DNA of 64,000 nucleotides from JAXLRU01 sp046330935 (GTDB lineage: Bacteria; Actinomycetota; Actinomycetes; Actinomycetales; Kineosporiaceae): NCBI GenBank assembly GCA_046330935.1, contig JAXLRU010000002.1:496001-560000 (forward strand). The letters are read 5' to 3'. This document shows, one piece after another, positions 33,162 to 41,927 of the stretch. The notes beneath the pieces are model-generated. The model ran no database searches. It was not told the origin of the DNA and saw only the letters and a list, made by a program, of their open reading frames with translations. Positions within the stretch are counted from its first letter, which is position 1; each line of letters opens with the position of its first letter. The position numbers were made by a program, and so were the translations under genes.

Positions 33162-34796
33162 TCAGCCGGTGTACGTCACGCCCGGGAAGTCCACCTTCGC
33201 CTGCTGGAACTGCGCGTCGCGCTCCGCCGACGCCCCGAAGGCGGTGTTGGCCAGTTGCTGCAGGTTCACGCCCGCCGCACCGCTCCAGAAGTGGACGAAC
33301 TCGCCCCAGTTGAGCGGGCGCTGGTACTCGCCGTTCAGCCGGTGGAAGTTCTTGGACAGCAGGTCGATGTACTTGACGAGGGTCGCCGTCCCGCCGTGGT
33401 CGGTGTAGATGGGCATGAACCAGTTCTTGAACCACATCGTGCCCGGGCGGGGGAAGTCGTCGGTCTGGGTGATCATCTGGTTGTACCAGCGCTGGGCCTC
33501 CGTCTGGTCGCCGAGGCCCTTGTAGACGTCGTACTGGAAGATCTCCGCCCACTTGCTGTCACCCCAGAGGGCGTACGACGGCGATTCGAGCACGGGGGCG
33601 CCGCCGTCCTCCACGAGGTGCGACATCTCGTGCGTCAGCACGTTGCGGTTGCTCCAGGTGTCGAGCCAGTTCTCGTTCTTCGCGTCGATGAACTGGCGGT
33701 ACTTGGTGTCGGAGTGGTCGACGGTCCAGGCCATCGCGTAGATGCCCGCGCCGTCGTGCATGGTGAGGAACAGGCGCTGCTGGCCGAGGAACGGGTAGGT
33801 CCGCTGGACGTAACGCCACGCGGAGTTCGCGTAGGTGATGGGGGAGGACAGGTCCTTACCGGCCAGATCCGGGTCGCGGTAGATCACCACATCCGCCGTC
33901 GAGGAGGCGCTGTCATAGGACATCAGCTCGTTGGTGGTGTTGTCGCCCTTGTGCAGGACCTCCTGCCACGTGGCCGCGGGCGCCGCCGGCTGCGTCGTCG
34001 CCGACGCCGTCAGCATCGCGGAGTCGGTGGTGCCCGACGCCCGCACCCGGTACGTGAAGCGCGTGGACGCCGGCAGCCGCAGGTCGCGGTACCGCGTCGT
34101 CCCCGGCGGGAGCATCGCGAGCGTCGTGAAGGTCGTCCCGTCGGTCGAGCGCTCCAGCCGGTAGCCGTACTCGTAGAGGGTGTTGTCCAGCCACGACAGC
34201 TCGATCTGGTCCGCGGAGCGGGGGGTCGCCGTGAACCGGGAGGGCGCCGACGGCGACGGCCTGATGGCCGAGCTCGTGCCGATGATGTGCCACTCGCCGA
34301 CCTGCGTCGCGTTCACGCCCCCGTTGGCGGTCACGCGGAGGCGGTAGCGCCGGTAGGGGGTCGTGTTGGCGAACGAGTACGTCTTCAGCGCGTACCGGGC
34401 CGCGAACGACTGGCCGGTGCGGGCGTCCAGCTGCCGCCACGTGGTGCCGTCCGCCGAGCCCTCGAACACCCACGAGACGGGGTCGCGCTCGACGGGACCG
34501 CTGCCGCTGGTGACCGAGTAGCCGGTCGCCACCGCGTCGGCGTTCGCGGTGAACCTCAGCACCGTGGTGGGGTAGTCCACCTGGTACACGGAGTACGGGT
34601 TGTTGTCGATCAACTTGTCGACGCCCTGGGGCCCCGTGAGGGTGCCGTAGTTGTCGCTGATCGATCCGGCGAGGTCGGTGATGTAGATCGTTCCGGCTGC
34701 CTGGGCGGGCGAGGTCCCGACCGGCACGAACGCCAGTGATGCCATCACCGCCCCCACGGCGAGCGCGGCGGACCGCGGGTGCGGGCGTGATCTCAT
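33162..34796 (-). CDS. Secreted multi-domain HExxH metalloprotease-like protein
   Basis: From ATG 34796 the 544-residue protein has a signal peptide (about 1-34, ending SPAQA). A discoidin/F5-8 type C-like domain follows (about 37-180, with VDKLIDNNPYSVYQV). A fibronectin type III domain is next (about 185-275: PSRFTATPRSADQIELSWLD). The catalytic domain (about 280-544) has LTHEMSHLVE as the HExxH zinc motif and a following KWAEIFQYDVYKGLG. The first two modules probably bind polysaccharide or surfaces. Substrate and peptidase family are unknown to me. The longer upstream frame (from 34859) lacks a signal-peptide-type start. Confidence 0.78.
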   Translation of the reverse strand: MRSRPHPRSAALAVGAVMASLAFVPVGTSPAQAAGTIYITDLAGSISDNYGTLTGPQGVDKLIDNNPYSVYQVDYPTTVLRFTANADAVATGYSVTSGSGPVERDPVSWVFEGSADGTTWRQLDARTGQSFAARYALKTYSFANTTPYRRYRLRVTANGGVNATQVGEWHIIGTSSAIRPSPSAPSRFTATPRSADQIELSWLDNTLYEYGYRLERSTDGTTFTTLAMLPPGTTRYRDLRLPASTRFTYRVRASGTTDSAMLTASATTQPAAPAATWQEVLHKGDNTTNELMSYDSASSTADVVIYRDPDLAGKDLSSPITYANSAWRYVQRTYPFLGQQRLFLTMHDGAGIYAMAWTVDHSDTKYRQFIDAKNENWLDTWSNRNVLTHEMSHLVEDGGAPVLESPSYALWGDSKWAEIFQYDVYKGLGDQTEAQRWYNQMITQTDDFPRPGTMWFKNWFMPIYTDHGGTATLVKYIDLLSKNFHRLNGEYQRPLNWGEFVHFWSGAAGVNLQQLANTAFGASAERDAQFQQAKVDFPGVTYTG

Positions 34797-35067
34797 GGCA
34801 GGAAACCCCCTGGGGCTGGACAGCGGCGCCAGGGAGGCCGGCGCCGGCGAGGGCCCCACCGTGTCGGAGCCCGCTCACCGATCGCTCACCGATTCCTGTC
34901 CGACGCCGCACCAGGGGCCGCCACGCCGGCGAGCGCGGTGACCCGCGGACAAGGGCACAACCCTGCGGAGGCGGCCCCTCGGCGGATAGGGTCACCGCCG
35001 CCGGCGTCCGACGGGGGTCGCGGTACCCGGACGTCACGTCCGGGGGTGCATGCGAGGGGGTTTCGCG

Positions 35068-35925
35068 ATGCAGTTCCACGTTCTGGGAACGGTCCGGATC
35101 ATGACGGAGGGCGGCGACCTGCTGGCCGGGTGCGGGCCGCGACCGCGATCCCTGGCCGCGCTGCTCATGGTGCGGGCGGGCAGGGACGTACCAGCCGACG
35201 TCCTGCTGGACTGGCTGTGGGGGGACAGGGCCCCGACCAGCCGCAACGCCCTCCACCAGCACGCCTACCGCCTCCGCCGGGCGCTGAAGGCGGACGCCGC
35301 CGCCACCGACCGGCTGCACACCAGTGGCGGGTCCTACCGCCTCGACGTCGCCGACGCCGAGCTCGACCTCACGCGCTTCCGCGCCCTGGCCAGGCAGGCC
35401 CGGCGGGACCTCGCGCGCGCCCGGCCGGAGTCCGCGATCTCGGCGCTGCGCCGGGCCGCGGCGCTGTGGACGGGCCCGCCCCTGGCCGGCTGCGCGGTCG
35501 ACTCGCTGAGCGCCTCCGCGCACGTGCAGGCGCTCACGGAGGAACGCCTGGGCGTCCACGAACTGCTGGCCGCCACCGAGGTCGCCACCGGGTCGGGCGC
35601 CGCGGCCCTCGCCGACCTCACCCGACTGATCGCGCGCTACCCGCTCCGGGAGCGGCTGCACGGGCTGCTGATGACCGCGCTGGCGCGGCAGGGGCGACGC
35701 GCGGAAGCGCTGGCGGCGTACGCGGCCGCGGCGGCCCTCCTGGACGAGCAGGGCCTGCGCCCCGGCGCCGAGCTGCGGGCCGTCCACGCGAGCGTGCTCG
35801 CCGACGCCGTGCCGGACCAGCGCCGGATCCCGGCCCACGCGACGCACGGAGCCCGCGTCGTCCGCCCCGCCCGCCGATCGATCGCCCGGCGACCGCCGGC
35901 TCGACAGCCGGCGGTACGCGGGTGA
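35068..35925 (+). CDS. Short SARP-family transcriptional regulator
   Basis: The 285-residue protein begins with an OmpR-type winged helix (about 1-95: FHVLGTVRI, RSLAALLMVRAGRDVPADVLLDWLWGD, ALHQHAYRLRRAL, YRLDV). A bacterial transcriptional activation domain follows (about 100-245: LDLTRFRALARQAR ... LIARYPLRERLHGLLMTALARQGRRAEALAAYAAA). These two parts define SARP regulators, usually activators of secondary metabolism. The NB-ARC/TPR part of large SARPs is absent, and the tail is basic. GAGGGGG seven bases before ATG 35068 decides this start over ATG 35050. No biosynthetic cluster is adjacent. Confidence 0.85.
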   Translation: MQFHVLGTVRIMTEGGDLLAGCGPRPRSLAALLMVRAGRDVPADVLLDWLWGDRAPTSRNALHQHAYRLRRALKADAAATDRLHTSGGSYRLDVADAELDLTRFRALARQARRDLARARPESAISALRRAAALWTGPPLAGCAVDSLSASAHVQALTEERLGVHELLAATEVATGSGAAALADLTRLIARYPLRERLHGLLMTALARQGRRAEALAAYAAAAALLDEQGLRPGAELRAVHASVLADAVPDQRRIPAHATHGARVVRPARRSIARRPPARQPAVRG

Positions 35926-35946
35926 GCTGCGAGGGTGACTGCCGAA

Positions 35947-36135
35947 TCAGGCGCCGGCGTTCACCGAGATGACCGCGACGGCGCAGAAGACCATCACGAG
36001 CCCGAGGGCGAACAGGGAGATCGACATCCACGACGGCGCCACGTTGCGGGCGCCGATCTGGTCGTCGTACTCCTCGGAGGTGGCGTCGAGTCCGGACGGC
36101 TCGAACACGGTGGCGTGCACGTGCGACACGACCAT
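35947..36135 (-). CDS. Small single-span membrane protein (62 aa)
   Basis: From ATG 36135, with GAAAGG just upstream, a polar 36-residue N-terminus (MVVSHVHATVFEPSGLD...) precedes one membrane helix, ISLFALGLVMVFCAVAVISV, at the C-terminus. No family recognised. The clear ribosome site and helix support expression. It is convergent with the SARP gene. Confidence 0.55.
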   Translation of the reverse strand: MVVSHVHATVFEPSGLDATSEEYDDQIGARNVAPSWMSISLFALGLVMVFCAVAVISVNAGA

Positions 36136-36303
36136 GCCTTTCGTCGGTTGCCTGCCCCGTGGCGGACACCGTCGCAGAGTCAGGTAACAGGCGTATGTCG
36201 AGCGCGTGGCGGGCGGACTGCGCGCCGACGCCCGCGCGACCGCCGTCCGTCGCCAGGTCCTGCCATCCCGGTCGCGAGGCGGGGCTTGCGCCCATGGGTT
36301 ACG

Positions 36304-36323
36304 GTAGTTGAAGGAGTAACTAC
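36304..36323. promoter_or_regulatory. Inverted repeat upstream of the pirin gene
   Basis: GTAGTT (36304-36309) and AACTAC (36318-36323) are separated by eight bases and end six bases before the ribosome site GGAGG. This geometry fits a dimeric winged-helix repressor, such as MarR or HxlR type. The regulator is not in the vicinity. Confidence 0.5.
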
Positions 36324-36338
36324 TTACCGGAGGCCGCC

Positions 36339-37310
36339 ATGCCCGCCGTGACCGCCGACCCGCTCGTCCTGCCCCGCGTGCCCGCGCCCGCCCCGGACGC
36401 GCGCCCCCGCCGCACCACGAGCATCACCACGGCCCCGCAGGGCTACGAGGGCGAGGGCTTCCCCGTGCGCCGGGCGTTCGCGGGCGTGGGGCTGCGCGAC
36501 CTCGACCCGTTCGTCCACCTCGACCAGATGGGCGAGGTGGAGTACGCCCCGGGCGAGCCGAAGGGCACGCCGTGGCACCCCCACCGCGGGTTCGAGACCG
36601 TCACCTACATGCTCGACGGCGCCATGCAGCACCAGGACTCCCACGGCGGCGGCGGGCTGATCAGCGACGGCGCCACCCAGTGGATGACCGCCGGCCGCGG
36701 GATCCTGCACATCGAGACGCCGCCGGAACAGCTCGTCGTCAGCGGCGGCCTGTTCCACGGGTTCCAGCTGTGGGTCAACCTCCCCGCGGCGCACAAGATG
36801 CAGGCGCCCAAGTACCAGGCGCTGGAGGGCGGCGACGTCACCCTGCTGGCCAGCGCCGACGGCGGCGCGCTGCTACGGGTGATCGCGGGCGACGTCGCCG
36901 GCCACGCCGGGCCCGGGTCGACCTTCACGCCGATCTCGCTCGTCCACGCCACGATCACGGCCGGCGCGCGGCTGGAGCTGCCCTGGCGGGCCGACTTCAA
37001 CGCCCTCGCCTACGTGCTGTCGGGCCGGGGCCGCGTGGGCCGCGACGGCAACCCCCTGCAGGAGGGCCAGCTCGCCGTGCTGCGCGACGGCGACACGATC
37101 GTCCTGCACGCCGACGACGTCCAGGACGCCAAGGCGCCCGCCTTCGACGTCCTGCTCCTCGGCGGGCAGCCGATCCGCGAGACCGTCGCCATGTACGGGC
37201 CGTTCGTGATGAACACCCGCGACGAGCTCGCCCAGGCCATGGCCGACTTCCAGGCCGGGCGCCTCGGCGTGATCCCCGAGAACGCCCTCATGCCGCACGT
37301 CGTGCGCTGA
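36339..37310 (+). CDS. Pirin-family protein
   Basis: The 323-residue bicupin carries the pirin metal site in the first cupin: WHPHRGFETVTYML, H-Q-D-S-x-G-G and WMTAGRGILHIE supply His, His, Glu/His ligands (about residues 73-127). The second cupin (residues about 190-290) contains YVLSGRGRVG. Bacterial pirins are metal-dependent, often with quercetin 2,3-dioxygenase activity or redox-linked regulatory roles. GGAGG lies five bases before the ATG. The gene is single and likely induced through the GTAGTT repeat. Confidence 0.88.
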   Translation: MPAVTADPLVLPRVPAPAPDARPRRTTSITTAPQGYEGEGFPVRRAFAGVGLRDLDPFVHLDQMGEVEYAPGEPKGTPWHPHRGFETVTYMLDGAMQHQDSHGGGGLISDGATQWMTAGRGILHIETPPEQLVVSGGLFHGFQLWVNLPAAHKMQAPKYQALEGGDVTLLASADGGALLRVIAGDVAGHAGPGSTFTPISLVHATITAGARLELPWRADFNALAYVLSGRGRVGRDGNPLQEGQLAVLRDGDTIVLHADDVQDAKAPAFDVLLLGGQPIRETVAMYGPFVMNTRDELAQAMADFQAGRLGVIPENALMPHVVR

Positions 37311-37343
37311 CCTCACCCGCCGATCTGGGGACGCCGCGGTGCC

Positions 37344-38762
37344 TCAGCCCTGCAGGCGCTTGGTCACGGCGTCGGCCACGCTGCGGGCCAGCTCGGCGGA
37401 GTCGGCAGCGGTGACCTCGGCCGAGGCCGGCATCGCCGCCACCACGACGACGTCGTCCCCGACGCGCACCCGCGCCGTCGCCGAGCGCGCGTCGCCGCGC
37501 ACGAGCACCTGTTCCGGACCGCTCCAGCCCGGCACGGGCTCGACCACCGGCGCGCCCCCGCTGCACGGCTCGCCGAACCCCCGCGCCGGCGTGAACGACG
37601 CCGCGCCCTCCCCCGACGGCCAGCGCCCCACGTCCACCTGCACCAGGACCACCCCGATCCCGGCGCCCGCCCGCTCGTACGTCCAGCGCCGCACGCCCAG
37701 GCGGGGGTCGGGCACTGTGCGTGTCGCGCCCCCTGCGTCGACGCAGGACAGCATCTGCCGGGGGTCGCTCGACCGGGGCGCCTCGGAGCTCAGCAGCACC
37801 AGCCGCGGCGGGAGGTCGGCCGTGAGAGGTTCGACGTCGGGCACCGGGTTGCCCGGATCGGCGGCGCGCGACGGACGCGGGACGACGTAGCGGACCGGCG
37901 CGTCGTCGTCCTCGACCGGCATCGCCCCCACGGCGGCGGGGTGCCCGCTGGCCCGGACCTGCCGCACCAGCTCGTCGGCGTAACCCGCAGCCCGCAGGCC
38001 CACCACGCCCCTGGGTTCGCCGCGCTCGCCGCGCACCGTCACGGCCACGATCAGGTCCCCCACCCGCTCCACGGCGATCCCGGCCACCGACGCCGGGCGG
38101 CCCACCGCCTCGTCCGCGATCTCCCCGGCCCAGCCGTCGTCGCCTGCGAACGCCGTCCGCGCGATCGGCCTCGGCGTCCCCGGCCACAGGCACATACCGT
38201 TGCCGCCGACGATCTCGGCGAACCGTCGCGGACCCGCACCCCGGCCCCAGCCCGACAGGACGGCGTCCCTGCGGCCGTCGTCGTCCTGCCACCAGGTCAG
38301 CGCCGCCGGGCGGGCCACGCGGCGGACGTCGTCCCCGCAGGCCATCCCGGCCACGGGCGTGAGATTCGCCGCCCGCTGCGGCACCCCGGACCGTGACGTC
38401 GGCCACGGCATCCGCAGCTCGGGCAGCAGGTAGCCCACGCTCATCGGATCCTCGGGCTCGTAGGACGACATGGTCCAACGGTCCAGGTCGTCCGGGGAGA
38501 TCGCCGGGGCGCTGCTGCTGTGGCCGCCGCGCAGGGCCGAAGCGCCGAACGCCCCGGCACCCAGGACGGCGACGCCGACGGCGAGCGCCGACGCCGTGAG
38601 CCGGGTGCGGTGGCGACGCCGGGCCGTGCGCACGGCCCCCGAGGCGAGCGCGCCGGTGTCGACGGCCCGGTCCAGCGGGTCGGCCCGCAGCGCTCCGGAC
38701 AGCCACGACGCGGTGGGGGCGAGGTCGTCCAGGGCGGTGCCCGGGGTTCGGTGGTCAGTCAT
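37344..38762 (-). CDS. Membrane-anchored protein paired with the SigE-family sigma factor
   Basis: From ATG 38762 the 472-residue protein has a cytoplasmic N-terminus (about 1-55, TALDDLAPTASWLSGALRADPLDRAV), one membrane helix (about 57-78, LTASALAVGVAVLGAGAFGASAL) and a large outer domain with several cysteines. The sigma factor gene overlaps its start by eight bases. This topology and coupling are typical of anti-sigma partners, but the cytoplasmic part lacks the zinc anti-sigma HxxxCxxC motif, so an anti-sigma role is only suggested. An Arg/Pro-rich extension upstream (to 38810) is discarded. Confidence 0.6.
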   Translation of the reverse strand: MTDHRTPGTALDDLAPTASWLSGALRADPLDRAVDTGALASGAVRTARRRHRTRLTASALAVGVAVLGAGAFGASALRGGHSSSAPAISPDDLDRWTMSSYEPEDPMSVGYLLPELRMPWPTSRSGVPQRAANLTPVAGMACGDDVRRVARPAALTWWQDDDGRRDAVLSGWGRGAGPRRFAEIVGGNGMCLWPGTPRPIARTAFAGDDGWAGEIADEAVGRPASVAGIAVERVGDLIVAVTVRGERGEPRGVVGLRAAGYADELVRQVRASGHPAAVGAMPVEDDDAPVRYVVPRPSRAADPGNPVPDVEPLTADLPPRLVLLSSEAPRSSDPRQMLSCVDAGGATRTVPDPRLGVRRWTYERAGAGIGVVLVQVDVGRWPSGEGAASFTPARGFGEPCSGGAPVVEPVPGWSGPEQVLVRGDARSATARVRVGDDVVVVAAMPASAEVTAADSAELARSVADAVTKRLQG

Positions 38763-39336
38763 CGTCGCCTCCCTGGGCGTGGTGGGCGGGGTCGAGCGGG
38801 GCGCCCTCACGGGGGCCCGGGCCGGCAGCGGCGCGGACGGTGGCCAGCCCGCGATGGGCCTGGCTGCGCACGGTGGACTCGGAGCACCCGAGCAGCCGGG
38901 CGATCTGTGCGTCGGGCAGCTCCTCGACCAGCCGCAGCACGAGCACGGCGCGCTGCCGTGCGGGCAGGCCGGCGAGCAGCCTCAGGGCCAGGTCGCGGGA
39001 CGCGTGGGCGTCGCTGCCGTCGGGCTGCGGGCGGTCGAACAGCGCAGGGTCGGCCCCGGTGCGCTCGCGGCGGGCCGCCCGGCGGAAGAACGACGTCGTG
39101 GCGTTGACGACGGCCGCGCGCAGGTAGGCGTCGGGATGGCCGCCGCGGACGATGCGGGGCCAGTGCCGGTACGCGCGGGCCAGGACGTCCTGGACCACGT
39201 CCTCCGCCTGGCACGGGTCGGCGAGCAGGCGCGCGGCCAGCCCGACCAGCCAGGCGCCGCGGGCGGCGACGTAGGCCTCGAAGGTGATCTCGGCGGCGTC
39301 CGCGCCGGAGCGCGGCCCGGGGACGTCGCTCGCCAC
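38755..39336 (-). CDS. SigE-family ECF RNA polymerase sigma factor
   Basis: The 193-residue protein has sigma region 2 (about 18-85: FEAYVAARGAWLVGLAARLLAD, AEDVVQDVLARAYRHWPRI, YLRAAVVNATTSFFRR) and region 4 (about 115-170: LPARQRAVLVLRLVEELPDAQIARLLGCSESTVRSQAHRGL). This is the arrangement of the actinobacterial SigE/SigM-like extracytoplasmic function group. I chose GTG 39336 because GGGAGGGG precedes it, although the frame stays open upstream. The stop lies inside the start of the membrane protein gene, so expression is coupled. Confidence 0.85.
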   Translation of the reverse strand: MASDVPGPRSGADAAEITFEAYVAARGAWLVGLAARLLADPCQAEDVVQDVLARAYRHWPRIVRGGHPDAYLRAAVVNATTSFFRRAARRERTGADPALFDRPQPDGSDAHASRDLALRLLAGLPARQRAVLVLRLVEELPDAQIARLLGCSESTVRSQAHRGLATVRAAAGPGPREGAPLDPAHHAQGGDDD

Positions 39337-39454
39337 GCACCCCTCCCGGACCGGGACGCCGACCGCGGCCGGCGGTGCGCCGGCGAAGGTCTCGGATCTG
39401 TTCACATCCTCAAGCACGCGACGCACGCCCCGCCGCGTTGCACCCTCCGGTGCC

Positions 39455-40975
39455 TCACCCCGAGGGGACGGCCCCCTGCCGCAGCGGCACGGCCGAGACG
39501 ACCCGGTTCCGGCCGGCGGCCTTGGCCGTGTAGAGCGCGCGGTCGGCGAGCTGGGTGAGCTCGGCACCGTCGGCGCAGTGCGCGGGCAGGCACGCCACCC
39601 CGACGGAGACGGTCACCTCGGCGAGGTTGCGCTCCCCGACGGCCATGGGCAGCGACCCGATCCCGCGCAGCACGCGCTCGGCCACGTCGCGGGCGGCGTC
39701 GGGGCCGGTGTCGGGCAGCAGCAGGGCGAACTCCTCGCCGCCGTAGCGGGCGGTGAGGTCGCCGGTGCGCAGCAGCGCGGTCAGCCGCGCGGCGACCTCG
39801 CACAGGACGCGGTCGCCGCCGTGGTGGCCGTGCGCGTCGTTGACCCGCTTGAAGTGGTCGATGTCGAGCAGCAGGACGGCGAACGCGTGGCCCCCGCGGC
39901 GCGACCGCTCGACCTCGCGGATCAGCGCCTCCTCGAAGAACCGGCGCGTGCGCAGGCCGGTCAGCCCGTCGGTGATCGCGGCGTGCCGCTGGGTCCGCAC
40001 CAGGGCCGCCATCCTCACCATGACCAGCGAGAACAGCGCGACGCACGCCCCCACCACCAGGCGCACGTGCAGGTCGCCGCCCGTGAGGTCCTGCACGAGC
40101 AGCGTCGCGGGGGCCAGCAGGGAGGCGACCGTCAGCAGCAGCAACCGGCCGGCGGTGGCGTCGGGCGACTTCACGGCGCTGCGCTCGGAGACCCTCGCCA
40201 TGGAGGGGTGCAGGGCGGCCGCGCCCAGCGACGCGACGCCGAGCATCCAGCCGGCGTCGAGCACCGTGCCCGACTCGTACTCGATCCACAGGCTCTGCAC
40301 CGCGAACACCAGGTCGGCGCCGGGCAGCAGCACCAGGTAGCCGCACAGGAAGCGGAACGACGCCGTCCTCGCGCCCACGCCCAACACCAGGCGCATGGCG
40401 ACGACGAGCAGGAGCAGGTCCCCCACCGGGTAGCCGGCGGTGACCACGCGCCCCGCCGCCGTCAACCCGCTGCCACCCGCCAGCGGCGAGACCAGGTACA
40501 CCCAGAACAGCAGGGCGGCGCTGACGGCGACGATGGACGCGTCGATGAAGCTCGCGGCGTCCCAGCCCGGCGTGCGGCGCCGGATCAGCAGGACCAGGGC
40601 CGCGGCCACCACCGGGTAATTGGCCAGGTAGAGCGCGTCGGTGACGTTGGGCGAGACGGCCCAGCCGTCGGTCGCGTCGAACCCGACCGAGAAGATCAGG
40701 TCCCCCACCGTGGTGAGGGCCTGGGCGACGGCGAGCAGCGTCCACGGCAGGCGGTGGGTGCAGGCGTGCAGCCGGGGCCCGACGAGCAGCGCGATCACGG
40801 CGGAGGCGTTGATCGCGGCCTCGATCGTGGTCTGGACGCCGCCCCGCGCGGCCCCCGCCAGGGGCGCGGCGAAGAACGCGGCGACTCCCGCCGCCGCCGT
40901 GGCCAGGTAGAGCAGCCACAGCGGCGGACGGTGCCGAGCGTCCTCGACCACGGTCACGGGCAGGCCCTCCGTCAC
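39455..40975 (-). CDS. Membrane diguanylate cyclase (GGDEF)
   Basis: The 506-residue protein has about nine membrane segments (residues 18-325) of the uncharacterised sensor type common in actinobacterial GGDEF proteins. A C-terminal GGDEF domain follows (about 335-495). DGLTGLRTRRFFEE, DIDHFKRVND and the active loop RYGGEEF indicate an active cyclase making c-di-GMP from two GTP. The inhibitory I-site RxxD (RTGD) sits five residues before the loop, so product feedback is likely. It starts with GTG at 40975. There are no EAL or HD-GYP partners in the window. Confidence 0.88.
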   Translation of the reverse strand: MTEGLPVTVVEDARHRPPLWLLYLATAAAGVAAFFAAPLAGAARGGVQTTIEAAINASAVIALLVGPRLHACTHRLPWTLLAVAQALTTVGDLIFSVGFDATDGWAVSPNVTDALYLANYPVVAAALVLLIRRRTPGWDAASFIDASIVAVSAALLFWVYLVSPLAGGSGLTAAGRVVTAGYPVGDLLLLVVAMRLVLGVGARTASFRFLCGYLVLLPGADLVFAVQSLWIEYESGTVLDAGWMLGVASLGAAALHPSMARVSERSAVKSPDATAGRLLLLTVASLLAPATLLVQDLTGGDLHVRLVVGACVALFSLVMVRMAALVRTQRHAAITDGLTGLRTRRFFEEALIREVERSRRGGHAFAVLLLDIDHFKRVNDAHGHHGGDRVLCEVAARLTALLRTGDLTARYGGEEFALLLPDTGPDAARDVAERVLRGIGSLPMAVGERNLAEVTVSVGVACLPAHCADGAELTQLADRALYTAKAAGRNRVVSAVPLRQGAVPSG

Positions 40976-41083
40976 GACGTCCGATCATGAGGCTCGGCAC
41001 GACCACCCGCAGGATTGAGGTCCGCCGTGTCGGCGAGGCGACGTCCCGGCGCGAGGGTCGGCGACGACCGGCTGCGGCGATGC

Positions 41084-41089
41084 CATGAT
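41084..41089 (+). promoter_or_regulatory. -10 element of a probable leaderless gene
   Basis: CATGAT followed by seven bases and then the ATG at 41097. The same CATGATCTGCG sequence precedes the related gene at 41928. Confidence 0.4.
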
Positions 41090-41096
41090 CTGCGGC

Positions 41097-41597
41097 ATGA
41101 CCGAGCCGTGGCCGCCGTCGCGGGAGCCCCACGCCCTCGACCTGCCCACCCGGCTCGTCCGCCGCCGTCGCAGGTCGACGCTGCTGATGCTCGCGGGCTG
41201 CGTGGGGTTCGTCGCGCTCGGCCGGTGGTTGCTGACGTGGGGCGAGGCGGGCCCGGCAGTGGTCGGCGTCGCTTGCATCGGGGTCTTCGGTTTCTTCCTG
41301 GCCGCGGGTGTCGTCCAGCTCCTCGCCCCGCCCTACGTGCTGCTGAGCCCCGACGGCTTCCGGATGCGCGCGTTCCGGACGCACGCGGCGCCGTGGTCCG
41401 CCGTCGAGGACATCCGGCTGATGCGCGCCGCCAACCGGTCCTTCATCCAGGTGGTGTGCCCGCCGCTGCGCGGGCCGGGCAGCCGCCGCCCCTACCGGCC
41501 GATGGCGCTGCCCACCTACCTGGAGATCCCCGACCCGGAGCTGGTCGACCTCCTGATCCGCTACCGCGAGACCTTCGGGACCACCGGGACGGCGTGA
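41097..41597 (+). CDS. Membrane protein with two helices and a PH-like C-terminal domain
   Basis: The 166-residue protein has a basic N-terminus (LVRRRRRSTLL), two membrane helices (about 32-50 and 58-80) and a soluble strand-rich domain. That domain begins PPYVLLSPDGFRMRAFRTHAAPWSAVEDI, as in bacterial PH-like membrane proteins. It is a distant paralogue of the gene at 41928. Translation probably starts at ATG 41097 rather than 41085, because the upstream codon lies inside the apparent -10 box. Function unknown. Confidence 0.6.
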   Translation: MTEPWPPSREPHALDLPTRLVRRRRRSTLLMLAGCVGFVALGRWLLTWGEAGPAVVGVACIGVFGFFLAAGVVQLLAPPYVLLSPDGFRMRAFRTHAAPWSAVEDIRLMRAANRSFIQVVCPPLRGPGSRRPYRPMALPTYLEIPDPELVDLLIRYRETFGTTGTA

Positions 41598-41671
41598 CGG
41601 GCGTGTGTCCGCGGCGTCACGTTCGGCGTCCGGGGCTTCCATGGGCGGGCGCGGCGTCGTAGCGTCCGTCC

Positions 41672-41878
41672 ATGGCGACCACCTCCGCTCCCGGGGCACC
41701 GCGGCAGGCCCCCCTCGCGTTCGTCTCCGCCTGGCGCGGTCATCTGGGCGCCCTCCTGGCCTGGTGGCGTGCCGACGGCGAGTTCACGGACGACGTCGGG
41801 CCGTCCTTCGCGCCGTCCGGGCGTGCCCTGGCCTACCGCTGCGCCACCGTCCCCGTGCGGTCGGCGCGCGCCCGCTGA
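41672..41878 (+). CDS. Small hypothetical protein (68 aa), probably leaderless
   Basis: TAGCGT (41660-41665) lies six bases before the ATG, a standard leaderless arrangement. The 68-residue product has an amphipathic Trp-rich middle (FVSAWRGHLGALLAWWRADGEF) and an Arg-rich end. No signal peptide or family recognised. It lies between the two PH-like genes on the same strand. Confidence 0.45.
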   Translation: MATTSAPGAPRQAPLAFVSAWRGHLGALLAWWRADGEFTDDVGPSFAPSGRALAYRCATVPVRSARAR

Positions 41879-41927
41879 GGCGCCGGGCGTCCTTGTGCCC
41901 GGCGCCGACGGGCGCCATGATCTGCGC

